From contig NC_007626.1 of NCBI RefSeq assembly GCF_000009985.1, positions 2,721,943 to 2,785,942 of the forward strand: a stretch of DNA of 64,000 nucleotides. Direction: 5' to 3'. The stretch is from Paramagnetospirillum magneticum AMB-1 (lineage in GTDB: Bacteria; Pseudomonadota; Alphaproteobacteria; Rhodospirillales; Magnetospirillaceae). The position numbers and the translations under genes are program-made. Each line of letters starts with the position of its first letter. The first letter of the stretch is position 1. Positions 15,662 to 24,612 of the stretch are shown here, one piece after another. The notes beneath the pieces were generated by a model, which was given only the letters and a program-made list of their open reading frames with translations, made no database searches and was not told the origin of the DNA.

Positions 15662-15677
15662 GCGGGCGAAAGCCCGC
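15662..15677. other. GNRA-tetraloop hairpin between the pta fusion and ackA
   Basis: GCGGGC-GAAA-GCCCGC, a perfect 6-bp stem with a stable GAAA loop, sits about 20 bp after the phosphotransacetylase stop. There is no T-run, so it is more likely an mRNA processing or stability hairpin that sets the ratio of the two enzymes than a terminator. Confidence 0.5.
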
Positions 15678-15696
15678 GCCCGGCGAGGGACAAGCA

Positions 15697-17106
15697 TTAC
15701 TGTGCGGCGACCGCGCTCTTGGCCCGGCGGGCATGGGCGAACAGCACGGCGACGGCGCAGGAGGCCAGACGGGCCTTGGCGCTGTCGGCGCGGCTGGTCA
15801 GCACGATCGGCACCCGGGCGCCCAGCACGATGCCGGCGGCATCGGCGTCGGCCAGATAGGACAGCTGCTTGGCCAGCATGTTGCCGGCTTCCAGGTCGGG
15901 AACCAGCAGAATGTCGGCACGCCCCGCCACCGGCGAGTTGATCTTCTTGATCTTGGCCGCTTCCTCGCTGATGGCGTTGTCGAAGGCCAGCGGACCGTCC
16001 AACTGAGCGCCGGTGATCTGGCCGCGATCGGCCATCTTGCACAGGGCGGCGGCCTCGATGGTCGAGTTGATCTTGGGATACACCGTCTCCACCGCCGAGA
16101 GGATGGCCACCTTGGGGAGTTCGACTCCCAGCACATGGGCCAGTTCGATGGCGTTCTGCAGGATGTCGGCCTTGTCTTCCAGGGTCGGATAGATGTTGAT
16201 GGCCGCATCGGTGATCAGCAGGGTGCGCGGATAGGTGGGCACGTCCATGACGAAGACGTGGCTGATGCGGCGCGCCGTGCGCAGGCCCTTATCCCTGGAC
16301 GCCACCTCGTGCATCATCTCGTCGGTGTGCAAGCTGCCCTTCATCAGGGCCTCGGCCTCACCCGAACGGCACATGGCCACCGCCTTCTCGGCGGATTCGT
16401 GGGAGTGCTGGGTATCGACGATGCGCAGCCCCTCGATATCCAGGTTGAACTCCTTGGCCACCGAGCGGATCTTGGCCTCCGGCCCGATGAGGATCGGGTC
16501 GATCAGGCCCAGCTTGGCCGCCTCCACCGGGCCTTCCAGCGACACCTGGTCGCAGGGATGGCACACCGCCACCGAAATGGGCGCCAGGGTATGGCAGCGG
16601 GCGATAATGTCCTCGAACACATGGTGGCGGCGGCGCAACGCCACTTCCTGCAGCTCCATGCGGGGCTGCACCACCTTCTCGGCAGGAGCGGCGACACGGG
16701 CCTTGCCGCTGAACACGGTTTCGCCGCGCTGATTGGCGCCCAGGCACTCCAGAACGATGTCGGCGGGAGCGATCTTCTCGAGAACCGTCACGGTGACGGT
16801 CAGGGTATCGCCCACTTCCACGGCCGCCGAGAATTCCAGGTTCTGACTGCGGTAAAGGGTGCCCGGCCCCGGCAATTCGTTGCCCAGCAGCGCCGACAGC
16901 AGCGAACCGCCCCACATGGAATGAGCCACCACCTTGCGGTGATGGGCGAATTTCTCGGCGCTTTCGACGCTGTAATGGGTGGGATTGAGGTCGCCGGTGG
17001 CGACGCCGAACAGCTCCACGTCCTTCATGGAGCAGGTGCGCGCCAGACTCGCCGTATCGCCAACCTTGATCTCGGCGAAGGTGCGGTTTTCCATCATCTC
17101 AACCAT
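15697..17106 (-). CDS. Bifunctional MaoC-like hydratase / phosphate acetyl(butyryl)transferase
   Basis: A 469-residue fusion. Residues 1 to about 140 form a MaoC/hot-dog domain (NRTFAEIKVGDTASL; GDLNPTHYS with the hydratase Asp/His; HSMWGGSLLSALLG). Residues about 165-465 form a phosphotransacetylase domain (DPILIGPEAKI; GSLHTDEMMH; VPDLEAGNMLAKQL; GARVPIVLTSRAD). The second half converts acyl-CoA to acyl phosphate for the neighbouring AckA; the first half could hydrate (R)-enoyl-CoA or just bind acyl-CoA. The ATG at 17106 has AAGGGG 7 bp upstream. It is divergent from an ADP-forming acyl-CoA synthetase. Confidence 0.92.
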   Translation of the reverse strand: MVEMMENRTFAEIKVGDTASLARTCSMKDVELFGVATGDLNPTHYSVESAEKFAHHRKVVAHSMWGGSLLSALLGNELPGPGTLYRSQNLEFSAAVEVGDTLTVTVTVLEKIAPADIVLECLGANQRGETVFSGKARVAAPAEKVVQPRMELQEVALRRRHHVFEDIIARCHTLAPISVAVCHPCDQVSLEGPVEAAKLGLIDPILIGPEAKIRSVAKEFNLDIEGLRIVDTQHSHESAEKAVAMCRSGEAEALMKGSLHTDEMMHEVASRDKGLRTARRISHVFVMDVPTYPRTLLITDAAINIYPTLEDKADILQNAIELAHVLGVELPKVAILSAVETVYPKINSTIEAAALCKMADRGQITGAQLDGPLAFDNAISEEAAKIKKINSPVAGRADILLVPDLEAGNMLAKQLSYLADADAAGIVLGARVPIVLTSRADSAKARLASCAVAVLFAHARRAKSAVAAQ

Positions 17107-17324
17107 GCCCAATCCCCTTACGACACATACCGACGAAATATTATTGCAGTGCGAAATTATAACCCCGATCCGCTGCGGCGCACAATGACGGCTTGATGAC
17201 TAAGGTCAAGACCGTATGGATTTGGGGGATGTGCGGAATATCACTTACAAGATGTTGCGATGCACCATGGAAGAGGACTAATCTTCCGATCGCGCCGGAT
17301 ATTGACCGCCACATCGGGATTCCC

Positions 17325-20036
17325 ATGAGCACCCGCAATCTCAAATCGCTGTTCCGCCCGCAATCCATCGCCGTGGTGGGAGCCTCCACCAAACCGAGAA
17401 GCATCGGGGCGGTGGTCATGCGCAACCTGCTGAAGGGCGAATTCGCCGGGCCGGTGATGCCGGTGACGTCCGAACATGCCTCGGTGGGGGGCGTGCTCGC
17501 CTATCCCGACGTGGCCTGCCTGCCCAAGGCGCCCGATCTGGCGCTGATCTGTACGCCGCCGGCGACCATTCCCGGCATCCTCCACACCCTGGGGGAGCGC
17601 GGCACCAAGGCCGCCTGCATCATGACCGGCGGCCTGCATCTCATCCAGGGTGAAGGCGGCTCCACCATGCTGGAACAGGCCATGGAGGTGGCGCGGCAGT
17701 ACGACATGCGCCTGCTCGGCCCCAATTCCATGGGTATCCTGGTGCCCGGCATCGGCCTGAACGCCAGTTCGTCGCACGAGAACGTCCTGCCCGGTAAGCT
17801 GGCCTTCGTCTCCCAGTCGGGAGCCCTGTGCACGGCGGTGCTGGACTGGGCCAGGGCCCGCGAGATCGGCTTTTCCCACTTCATCCACCTGGGCGACACC
17901 GAGGGCGTGGATTTCGGCGACGTGCTCGACTATCTGGGCAGCGACCCCAGCACCCGGGCCATCCTGCTGTATATGGAATCCATTCACGAGCGGCGCAATT
18001 TCATGTCGGCCGCCCGCGCCGCCGCCCGCAACAAGCCCGTGCTGGCCATCAAGGCCGGGCGTTCGCGCGAGGGCGCCCGCGCCGCCGCCTCCCATACCGG
18101 CGCCCTGGCCGGATCGGATCTGGTGTTCGACGCCGCCATGCGCCGTGCCGGCATGCTGCGGGTGAAGGACATCGAGGAGATTTTCGGCGCGGTCGAGACC
18201 CTGGCCCGCTCCAAGCCCATGAAGGGCAAGCGGCTGGCCATCCTCACCAATGGCGGGGGCATCGGCGTCATTGCCGCCGACGATCTGGCCGAGATGGGCG
18301 GCGAGCTGGCCCAGTTGCCCGACGAGGTCATCGACAAGCTGAAGGCCGTGCTGCCCGCTGGCTGGTCCCAGGGCAATCCGGTGGACATCTCGGGCGACGC
18401 CGACGGCGACCGCTACGTCAAGACCCTGAACATCCTCTCGGAAACCAAGGCGGTGGACGCGGTTCTGGTGATGCACGCCCCCTCGGCGGTCTCGGACCCC
18501 ACCGATGTGGCGGTGGCCATCATCAAGACCGCCAAGGACCGGCCGCGCGCCAACGTCATGACCTGTTGGGTCGGCAACGAGGCGGTGGCCCGGGGCCGCC
18601 ACCTGTTCAGCGGCGCCGGTATCCCCACCTACGACACGCCGCGCGCCGCTATCCAGGCGTTCATGCATCTGCTGGAATACCGCAAGAACCAGGAATTGCT
18701 GATGGAAGTCCCGGCCTCGGCGCCGACCGACTTCGTGCCCGACACCAAGCGGGCCCGCTTCCTGATCGACGAAGCCCTGGCCAAGGGCGGCGGCACCTTG
18801 AACGAGCCCGAGGCCAAGGCGGTGCTGGAAGCCTACGGCATTCCCACCGTCGAGACCCACGTGGCCCGCAGCCCGGCCCTGGCCGGCAAGATCGCCATGG
18901 CCATGAAGGTGCCGGTGGCGCTGAAGATTCTCTCGCCGGACATCTTGCACAAATCGGATGTGGGCGGCGTGATGCTGAACCTGCAGGGTGCCTTCGAGGT
19001 GGAAAAGGCCGCCCACGCCATGCTGGAGCGCGTCAAGGAAGTCTACCCCGAGGCCCGCATCGACGGCTTCACCGTCCAGACCATGGCGCGCCGCCCCGGT
19101 GCCCAGGAGCTGATTTGCGGCGTCGCCACCGATCCCGTGTTCGGACCGGTGATCATGTTCGGCCAGGGCGGCATCGCCGTGGAGGTCATCGCCGACCGGG
19201 CAATGGCCCTGCCGCCGCTCAACATGAATCTGGCGGCCGAAGTGATTTCGCGCACCCGGGTGTCCCGCCTGCTGGAGGGCTATCGCGGCCGTCCGCCCGC
19301 CAACAAGGAAGCCATCCAGTTGGCCCTGGTCCAGCTCTCCCAGTTGGTGGTCGACTTCCCCGAAATCGTCGAGCTGGACATCAATCCGCTGTTCGCCGAC
19401 GCCCAGGGCGTGCTGGCGCTCGACGCCCGCATGGTGGTGGAACCCGCCAAGCCAGGAACCGAACGCCTTGCCATCCGCCCCTACCCCAAGGAGCTGGAGG
19501 AATGGTTCACCATGACCGACGGGCGCAAGACCATGTTGCGCCCCCTGCGGCCCGAGGATGAGCCCAACCACCACATCCTGGTCTCCAAGCTGACGCCGGA
19601 GGATATCCGCTTCCGCTTCTTCGGGCTGGTGCATGAACTGCCCCATTCGGAAATGGCGCGCCTCACCCAGATCGATTACGACCGCGAGATGGCCTTCATC
19701 GGCGAGATCGAGAAGCCCGAGGGCGGCAAGGAAACGCTAGGCGTGGTGCGCACCGTCACCGACCCCGACAACGACGCCGCCGAATTCGCCATCGTGGTGC
19801 GTTCGGACCTCAAGGGCTCGGGCCTGGGCAAGCGCCTGCTGGTCAAGATGATCGAGTATTGCCGCTCTCGCGGCACCCGCATCATCGTCGGACAGGTGCT
19901 GAAGGACAATCCGCGCATGCTGACCTTCGTCCAGCATCTGGGCTTCCTGCCCACCCGGACCATCGACGGCGATATCGTCGAAGTGGAGCTGGAACTGCAG
20001 AAGGAACACGAACTCGGCCCCGATCCGACCGCCTAA
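17325..20036 (+). CDS. ADP-forming acyl-CoA synthetase fused to a GNAT acetyltransferase
   Basis: A 903-residue protein. A CoA-binding Rossmann domain (RPQSIAVVGAS, residues about 8-135) is followed by succinyl-CoA-synthetase-like domains with the predicted phospho-His in SHTGALAGSD. An ATP-grasp domain (about 490-710) includes LKILSPDILHKSDVGGV and ELDINPLF. The C-terminal GNAT domain (about 735-895) has the acetyl-CoA loop RSDLKGSGLGKRLL. Similar fusions act as protein lysine acetyltransferases (Pat/PatZ type) or as acetate-CoA ligases. In the Pat group the synthetase half is inactive, but here the His is kept, so ligase activity is possible. It is divergent from the Pta fusion. Confidence 0.92.
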   Translation: MSTRNLKSLFRPQSIAVVGASTKPRSIGAVVMRNLLKGEFAGPVMPVTSEHASVGGVLAYPDVACLPKAPDLALICTPPATIPGILHTLGERGTKAACIMTGGLHLIQGEGGSTMLEQAMEVARQYDMRLLGPNSMGILVPGIGLNASSSHENVLPGKLAFVSQSGALCTAVLDWARAREIGFSHFIHLGDTEGVDFGDVLDYLGSDPSTRAILLYMESIHERRNFMSAARAAARNKPVLAIKAGRSREGARAAASHTGALAGSDLVFDAAMRRAGMLRVKDIEEIFGAVETLARSKPMKGKRLAILTNGGGIGVIAADDLAEMGGELAQLPDEVIDKLKAVLPAGWSQGNPVDISGDADGDRYVKTLNILSETKAVDAVLVMHAPSAVSDPTDVAVAIIKTAKDRPRANVMTCWVGNEAVARGRHLFSGAGIPTYDTPRAAIQAFMHLLEYRKNQELLMEVPASAPTDFVPDTKRARFLIDEALAKGGGTLNEPEAKAVLEAYGIPTVETHVARSPALAGKIAMAMKVPVALKILSPDILHKSDVGGVMLNLQGAFEVEKAAHAMLERVKEVYPEARIDGFTVQTMARRPGAQELICGVATDPVFGPVIMFGQGGIAVEVIADRAMALPPLNMNLAAEVISRTRVSRLLEGYRGRPPANKEAIQLALVQLSQLVVDFPEIVELDINPLFADAQGVLALDARMVVEPAKPGTERLAIRPYPKELEEWFTMTDGRKTMLRPLRPEDEPNHHILVSKLTPEDIRFRFFGLVHELPHSEMARLTQIDYDREMAFIGEIEKPEGGKETLGVVRTVTDPDNDAAEFAIVVRSDLKGSGLGKRLLVKMIEYCRSRGTRIIVGQVLKDNPRMLTFVQHLGFLPTRTIDGDIVEVELELQKEHELGPDPTA

Positions 20037-20124
20037 CCGGCGGGCATAGCCCTAAGCTGTTGCCCGATCAGTCAAAGTGCCGCAAGATGCGGCGGGAATT
20101 CGGGTGTTTGGGGATCTTGCCGTC

Positions 20125-20922
20125 ATGTCGTTGTCCACGGTCATCGGATTTACGCTGAGCCTGTTGCTGATCGTCGGCTCGATCATCGAGCTGACGACCA
20201 ATTTCAAGATCTTCCTGCACCTCTCGGGTTTGCTCATGGTGATCGGCGGCACCCTGGCCGCCGCCCATGTGGGCTTCGAGATGCGCTATGTCCGGCAGGC
20301 GCTCGGCAACATCAAGGCCATCTTCTTCTCGCCCAAGATGGCGCGCGGCATGCTGACCAACGAGGTGGCCCGCGTCATCCGCTGGGGCTATCTCCTGCAG
20401 AAGAGCGGCATCCAGGCCTTGGAATCCGACGTGAAGAGCCTGAAGAGCCAGGACGCCTTCCTGGCCTATGGCGTCGGTCTGGTGGTCTCGGGCTATACCG
20501 GGCCGGAAGTGCGCCACATGCTGGACAATCAGGTGGAAACCGCCTTCCAGCGCCACACCGTCTCGGTGGAAATCCTCAAATACATGGCCAGCAACGCCCC
20601 GGCCTTCGGCATGATGGCTACCCTGGTCGGCCTGGTGGTCATGCTGGACAACATGGGCGACGATCCGTCCAAGCTGGGCGGCGGCATGGCGGTGGGTCTG
20701 CTGGGTACGCTCTACGGCGTGCTGTTCGCCCGTCTGGTCCTGATGCCGGCGGCGGAAAAGGCCCACCAGCGCGAATCCATCATCCGCTTCCGCAACATGC
20801 TGGTGGCGGAGGGACTGGTCATGCTGGCCGAGCGGCGCAGCCCCCGCTTCATCCAGGACGCCATGAATTCCTACCTCGATCCCGCCATCCACTTCGACAT
20901 CGACAAGGCGCCGAAGAAATAG
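20125..20922 (+). CDS. motA: Flagellar motor stator protein, PomA/MotA family (first stator set)
   Basis: A 265-residue inner-membrane protein with four transmembrane helices (about 5-28, 33-52, 155-178, 188-210) and a large cytoplasmic loop between helices 2 and 3. SNAPAFGMMATLVGLVVML and GGGMAVGLLGTLYGVLFARL match the helix 3/4 signature of PomA-like stators, including the helix-3 Pro. The start is the ATG at 20125 (MSLSTVIGF); upstream in-frame codons would add unlikely residues. The MotB partner follows after 16 bp. No other flagellar genes are nearby, so this is an isolated stator locus. Ion specificity (H+ or Na+) cannot be read with certainty. Confidence 0.9.
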   Translation: MSLSTVIGFTLSLLLIVGSIIELTTNFKIFLHLSGLLMVIGGTLAAAHVGFEMRYVRQALGNIKAIFFSPKMARGMLTNEVARVIRWGYLLQKSGIQALESDVKSLKSQDAFLAYGVGLVVSGYTGPEVRHMLDNQVETAFQRHTVSVEILKYMASNAPAFGMMATLVGLVVMLDNMGDDPSKLGGGMAVGLLGTLYGVLFARLVLMPAAEKAHQRESIIRFRNMLVAEGLVMLAERRSPRFIQDAMNSYLDPAIHFDIDKAPKK

Positions 20923-20938
20923 CCGGGAGTTCCGGGTC

Positions 20939-21601
20939 ATGAGCAAGAGCAAGTTCCACAAGGAAAACAAGGAAGCGGCCGAGGACTGGCTGCTGTCCTA
21001 TGCCGACATGATCACCTTGCTGATGGCGTTCTTCATCGTCCTGGTCTCCATGTCCAAGATCGACAAGAACAAGTACGAGCAGGTGCAGCAGGGCATGGCC
21101 AAGGATATCGGCCTGCGCGAGACCAAGACTCCGCTGCAGGACCTGCGCTCGGAAGTGCTGGGCCAGGTGGCCGGCGCCGGCGTCGAGGACACGGTGGACG
21201 TGGGCCGAGACGACAAGGGCATCGTCCTCAATCTGGCCAGCGGCACCATGTTCAAGCCGGGCTCGGCCGAGGTTCGCCCGGAAATCCTGCCGCTGATGAA
21301 GGAAATCAGCGGCACGCTCAAGCAGGAGCGCTTCCTCAACTACCAGATCGACATCCAGGGCCACACCGACGACACGCCGGTCCGGACGCCGCAATTTCCC
21401 AGCAACTGGGATCTGTCGGCGGCCCGCGCCCTGTCGACGCTGAAGGTGATGAACGAGCTGGGCATCCCCACCAGCCGCATGAAGCTTGCCGCCCTGGCCG
21501 ACACCGCGCCGCGCGTCCCCAACCGCAGCGACACCGGCAAGGCCTATCCCGAGAATCAGGCCATCAACCGTCGGGTCGAGATTCATATCTATCCGCGATA
21601 G
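20939..21601 (+). CDS. motB: Flagellar motor stator protein, PomB/MotB family (first stator set)
   Basis: A 220-residue protein with one N-terminal transmembrane helix (WLLSYADMITLLMAFFIVLVSM) containing the ion-carrying Asp in SYAD. A plug/linker follows, then a C-terminal OmpA-like peptidoglycan-binding domain (about 95-215) with IDIQGHTDDTPV, NWDLSAARALS and NRRVEIHIYPR. It is short for MotB (usually 250-310), with a compact linker. It pairs with the PomA-like gene 16 bp upstream. A second MotAB set lies at 41.7-43.6 kb with a clearly different helix sequence. Confidence 0.9.
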   Translation: MSKSKFHKENKEAAEDWLLSYADMITLLMAFFIVLVSMSKIDKNKYEQVQQGMAKDIGLRETKTPLQDLRSEVLGQVAGAGVEDTVDVGRDDKGIVLNLASGTMFKPGSAEVRPEILPLMKEISGTLKQERFLNYQIDIQGHTDDTPVRTPQFPSNWDLSAARALSTLKVMNELGIPTSRMKLAALADTAPRVPNRSDTGKAYPENQAINRRVEIHIYPR

Positions 21602-21611
21602 ACACCCGATG

Positions 21612-21627
21612 GCGGGCTGCCGCCCGC
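21612..21627. other. GC-rich hairpin downstream of motB
   Basis: GCGGGC-TGCC-GCCCGC lies 11 bp after the motB stop. It is a 6-bp perfect stem without a T-run, a possible weak terminator or mRNA 3'-end stabiliser between convergent genes. Confidence 0.4.
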
Positions 21628-21661
21628 ACCCGCTTAGGGCGCGATGCCCCGGTCCCCCTTT

Positions 21662-21730
21662 CTTCTTATGAATCAATAAAAGAGAGGTTTGGAGACATAG
21701 TCTCCAAGCGGGGTCGGGGCGGCAGCCCCG
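21662..21730 (-). repeat. Structured three-hairpin intergenic element (copy B)
   Basis: Read on the minus strand it begins 8 bp after the stop of the small gene ending at 21738. The order is: CGGGGC-TGCC-GCCCCG (21730-21715), a CCCC-containing spacer, TTGGAGAC-TAT-GTCTCCAA (21707-21689, 8-bp perfect stem), a short spacer, then an AT-rich hairpin with TCTT/AAGA arms (21683-21664). The same architecture is seen at 13514-13598, also directly 3' of a stop and in the gene's orientation. Confidence 0.6.
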
Positions 21731-21737
21731 CTTCCCC

Positions 21738-21935
21738 TCAGCCCCCCCGCCGCTTGGCCAGCACGTATTCCAGCCGCTTCAGTCCCAGCAGCTTCAGATG
21801 GGCCTGACTGGCGGTTCGGGGGCCGACGATGGAAATCTCGGTCAGGGTGGGCACGTGGAACACCGTCACCTTGACGGCATTGCCAAGGCGAATGAACTCG
21901 AACAACACCTCGGCCGCATCGACGTCCGGCTTCAT
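21738..21935 (-). CDS. Small conserved alphaproteobacterial protein of unknown function
   Basis: A 65-residue protein (MKPDVDAAEVLFEFIRLGNAVKV... ending RLEYVLAKRRGG) of a type often found next to enoyl-CoA hydratase-family genes in Rhodospirillales (DUF6898-like, from memory). It has an Ile/Val-rich beta pattern around residues 12-35 and a basic C terminus; no enzyme motif is seen. The start is the ATG at 21935 with GAGGGAAT upstream. It begins 28 bp after the hydrolase stop on the same strand and is followed by a structured hairpin element. Confidence 0.7.
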   Translation of the reverse strand: MKPDVDAAEVLFEFIRLGNAVKVTVFHVPTLTEISIVGPRTASQAHLKLLGLKRLEYVLAKRRGG

Positions 21936-21963
21936 CCCCAATTCCCTCGCACTCACCCACTCC

Positions 21964-23022
21964 TCACGGCAGCGGCAGTTCGTCGTCGCCCAGTGTCTGG
22001 AAGCAGGCCGCGACCGCCAGTTCATCCACCTCGGCCAGGCTGGAGGGACTCCAGTTGGGCCGCCTGTCCTTATCTACGACCTGGGCACGGATTCCCTCAA
22101 GGAAATCCTGCCCCAGCAGGAACCGCCAGGTGAGGCGGAATTCACGCCGGATGGCATCATCGAAGCCCATTCCACGGCCTTCGCGCAGTTGCCGCAGAGT
22201 CACCGCCAGGCTGAATGGGGCGCGCCCAGACAATTCCCAGATGGTGTCCCAAGCCCATTGTCCGCCATCCAGGCGCAGAGCTTCGATCATGTCGTCCAGG
22301 CGCCGAGGGGCGAAGCAGCGCTCCAGCGCCTCCATGTGCCGGACCAGCGGCCCGTCGGCGACCGGCTGGTGAAAGCGCGCCAGAACGTCCTCCACCGCAT
22401 CCTCCGGATCGGCTGATTGCGCCGCGACGCGCAATCCCGCTCGCAGGTCATCCACCCGGGCGGCCGGGACGAAATGGGTGGCGATGCCCGCCCACAGGCA
22501 GTCCGCCGGCCCCAACTGCTTGCCCGTAAGGCCGAGATAGAGTCCCAGATCACCGGGACAGCGGTTGAGAAAATGGGTGGCGCCCACATCGGGAAAAAAG
22601 CCGATGCCCGTCTCCGGCATGGCGAAGCGGGTACGCTCGGTGGCGACGCGGAACCGGCCATTGACCGACAATCTGGCCCCTCCCCCCATGCAGATGCCAT
22701 CAAGCACCGACACGTAAGGCTTTGGATAGGCATGGATGCGCCGGTTAAGGCGGTATTCCGTGCGAAAGACATCGTGGCTGAACTCGGAATCACCGCGCCG
22801 GGCCGCATCCCACACCATGCGGATGTCGCCGCCGGCGCAGAACGCCCGCTCGCCCTCGCCCTCGATCAGAATCACCGCCACGTCAGGATCGCTCTCCCAG
22901 CTGACGAGACAGGCGGTGATGTCGTGGTATTGCCGGGCGGACAGCGCGTTCAGCACCTTGGGCCGGTTCAGAACGATCCGTCCAAGCCGCCCGCCGCTGG
23001 AGATGAGAGTCTCGCCGTCCAT
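21964..23022 (-). CDS. Enoyl-CoA hydratase/isomerase family, 3-hydroxyisobutyryl-CoA hydrolase type
   Basis: A 352-residue crotonase-fold enzyme. NRPKVLNALS, FCAGGDIRMVW (oxyanion hole), GICMGGGARLSVNGRFRVATE and FAMPETGIGFFPDVGATHFLNR match 3-hydroxyisobutyryl-CoA hydrolases of valine catabolism. The length also fits that subgroup, rather than the 260-residue hydratases. Its neighbours do not encode other valine catabolism steps. It is divergent from metY, with a 163-bp AT-richer gap holding promoters for both. Confidence 0.85.
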   Translation of the reverse strand: MDGETLISSGGRLGRIVLNRPKVLNALSARQYHDITACLVSWESDPDVAVILIEGEGERAFCAGGDIRMVWDAARRGDSEFSHDVFRTEYRLNRRIHAYPKPYVSVLDGICMGGGARLSVNGRFRVATERTRFAMPETGIGFFPDVGATHFLNRCPGDLGLYLGLTGKQLGPADCLWAGIATHFVPAARVDDLRAGLRVAAQSADPEDAVEDVLARFHQPVADGPLVRHMEALERCFAPRRLDDMIEALRLDGGQWAWDTIWELSGRAPFSLAVTLRQLREGRGMGFDDAIRREFRLTWRFLLGQDFLEGIRAQVVDKDRRPNWSPSSLAEVDELAVAACFQTLGDDELPLP

Positions 23023-23185
23023 GCCCGCCCCTTACTCTACTTGCTGACTAGATTTATGATTGACAGAACAAAAAAACTTTGTGAAATTTTTTCCATTGCC
23101 AAAGACCCGTTCGTTGCCGACCCTTGCCCGGCCGAATTCGACGCCACAGACCGCCCCGGCGGCCAACCACAGGAATGCGACGCCC

Positions 23186-24478
23186 ATGACCGTCACCAGC
23201 GCCAATCCCGAGACGATTGTCCTTCACGCCGGCTATCGCGCCGATCCTGCCACCGGGTCCGTCGCCGTTCCCGTCTACCAGACCACCTCGTACCAGTTCC
23301 GCGATTCCGAGCACGCGGCCAATCTGTTCGCGCTGAAGGAACTGGGCAACATCTACACCCGTCTGATGAATCCCACCACCGACGTGCTGGAACAGCGTCT
23401 GGCCGCCCTGGAAGGCGGCGTGGCCGCCCTGGCGGTGGCCTCGGGTCAGGCGGCCTCGACCTTCGCCATTCTGAACCTCGCCCAGGCCGGTGACAACTTC
23501 GTCACCTCCACCGATCTTTACGGCGGCACCTGGAATCTGTTCGCCAACACCTTCAAGCAGCTGGGCATCGAGGCTCGCTTCGTCGATCCCGCCGATCCGG
23601 AGGCCTTCGTGCGCGCCACCGACGACAAGACCCGCGCCTGGTATGCCGAGACCCTGCCCAATCCCAAGCTGCAGGTCTTCCCCATCGCCGAGGTGGCCAA
23701 GCTGGCCAATCAGGTCGGCGTGCCGCTGATCGTCGACAACACCGCCTCGCCCGTCATCGCCAAGCCTCTGTCGCTCGGCGCCCATATCGTGGTCTATTCC
23801 TGCACCAAGTATATCGGCGGCCACGGCACCTCCATCGGCGGCGCCATCGTCGACGGCGGCACCTTTGACTGGGAGAAGCACGCCAAGCGCTTCCCCCTGC
23901 TGAACGAGCCGGACCCCAGTTACCACGGCGCGGTGTGGACCCAGGCGGTCAAGCCGCTGGGCCCCATCGCCTATATCATCCGCGCCCGCGTCACCCTGCT
24001 GCGCGACATCGGCGCCGCCATCAGCCCCTTCAACGCCTTCCAGGTGCTGCAGGGCATGGAGACCCTGCCGCTGCGCATGCGCGAGCATTGCCGCAACGCC
24101 AGCGCCGTCGCCCAGTTCCTGGCCGGTCATCACAAGGTGGCCCACGTCATCCATCCCTCGCTCCAGGACGGCGAGTACCGCCGCCGCGCCGATGCCGCGC
24201 TGAAGGGCGGCTATGGCGGGTTGCTGGGCTTCGAGCTGAAGGGCGGCGCCGAAGCCGGCCGCCGCTTCATCGATGCGCTGAAGCTGCTCTATCACGTCGC
24301 CAATATCGGCGATGCCCGCTCGCTGGCCATCCATCCGGCCAGCACCACCCATTCCCAGCTGTCGGCCGATGACCAGCTGGCCTCGGGCGTGACTCCGGGC
24401 TATGTGCGCCTGTCCATCGGCATCGAGCACATCGACGACATCCTGGCCGACCTCAAGCAGGCTCTCGACGCCGCCTGA
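23186..24478 (+). CDS. metY: O-acetylhomoserine sulfhydrylase (aminocarboxypropyltransferase)
   Basis: Makes homocysteine (or methionine) directly from O-acetylhomoserine and sulfide or methanethiol, using PLP. The 430-residue Cys/Met-metabolism enzyme has ETIVLHAGYRADPATGSVAVPVYQTTSY at its start (shown here in part), NIYTRLMNPTTDVLE, and the PLP Lys in SCTKYIGGHG. The usual Ser/Thr pair GGLLGFELKGG is in the C-terminal domain. The ATG at 23186 matches family starts; the open frame back to 23060 is the leader. A rho-independent terminator follows 20 bp after the stop, so it is a single-gene unit. I could not fit a SAM-II riboswitch to the leader. Confidence 0.95.
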   Translation: MTVTSANPETIVLHAGYRADPATGSVAVPVYQTTSYQFRDSEHAANLFALKELGNIYTRLMNPTTDVLEQRLAALEGGVAALAVASGQAASTFAILNLAQAGDNFVTSTDLYGGTWNLFANTFKQLGIEARFVDPADPEAFVRATDDKTRAWYAETLPNPKLQVFPIAEVAKLANQVGVPLIVDNTASPVIAKPLSLGAHIVVYSCTKYIGGHGTSIGGAIVDGGTFDWEKHAKRFPLLNEPDPSYHGAVWTQAVKPLGPIAYIIRARVTLLRDIGAAISPFNAFQVLQGMETLPLRMREHCRNASAVAQFLAGHHKVAHVIHPSLQDGEYRRRADAALKGGYGGLLGFELKGGAEAGRRFIDALKLLYHVANIGDARSLAIHPASTTHSQLSADDQLASGVTPGYVRLSIGIEHIDDILADLKQALDAA

Positions 24479-24497
24479 GGCCGAATTCCGTGACGTT

Positions 24498-24530
24498 GGG
24501 GCCGGCTCCGCAAGGAACCGGCCCTTTCGC
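24498..24530 (+). terminator. Rho-independent terminator after metY
   Basis: GGGCCGGCTCC-GCAA-GGAACCGGCCC, an 11-bp stem with one mismatch, followed by TTTCGCTTTC. It lies 20 bp after the metY stop and 83 bp before hemB on the same strand. Confidence 0.75.
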
Positions 24531-24612
24531 TTTCATGGACGATTGTTCACTGGCAAGCGGGGGGGCATTATGCGATGTCCCGTTTGCCGTCCCCCTGCTG
24601 GAGATCCGGACC

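Noticed and set aside
17241..19646. 801-residue open frame antisense to the acyl-CoA synthetase
   Set aside because: Shadow of the synthetase gene; composition is typical of reverse-strand reading and no motif is present.
23023..23185. SAM-II riboswitch upstream of metY
   Set aside because: Alphaproteobacterial metY leaders often have one, but I could not find the conserved core strings or the pseudoknot pairing here.
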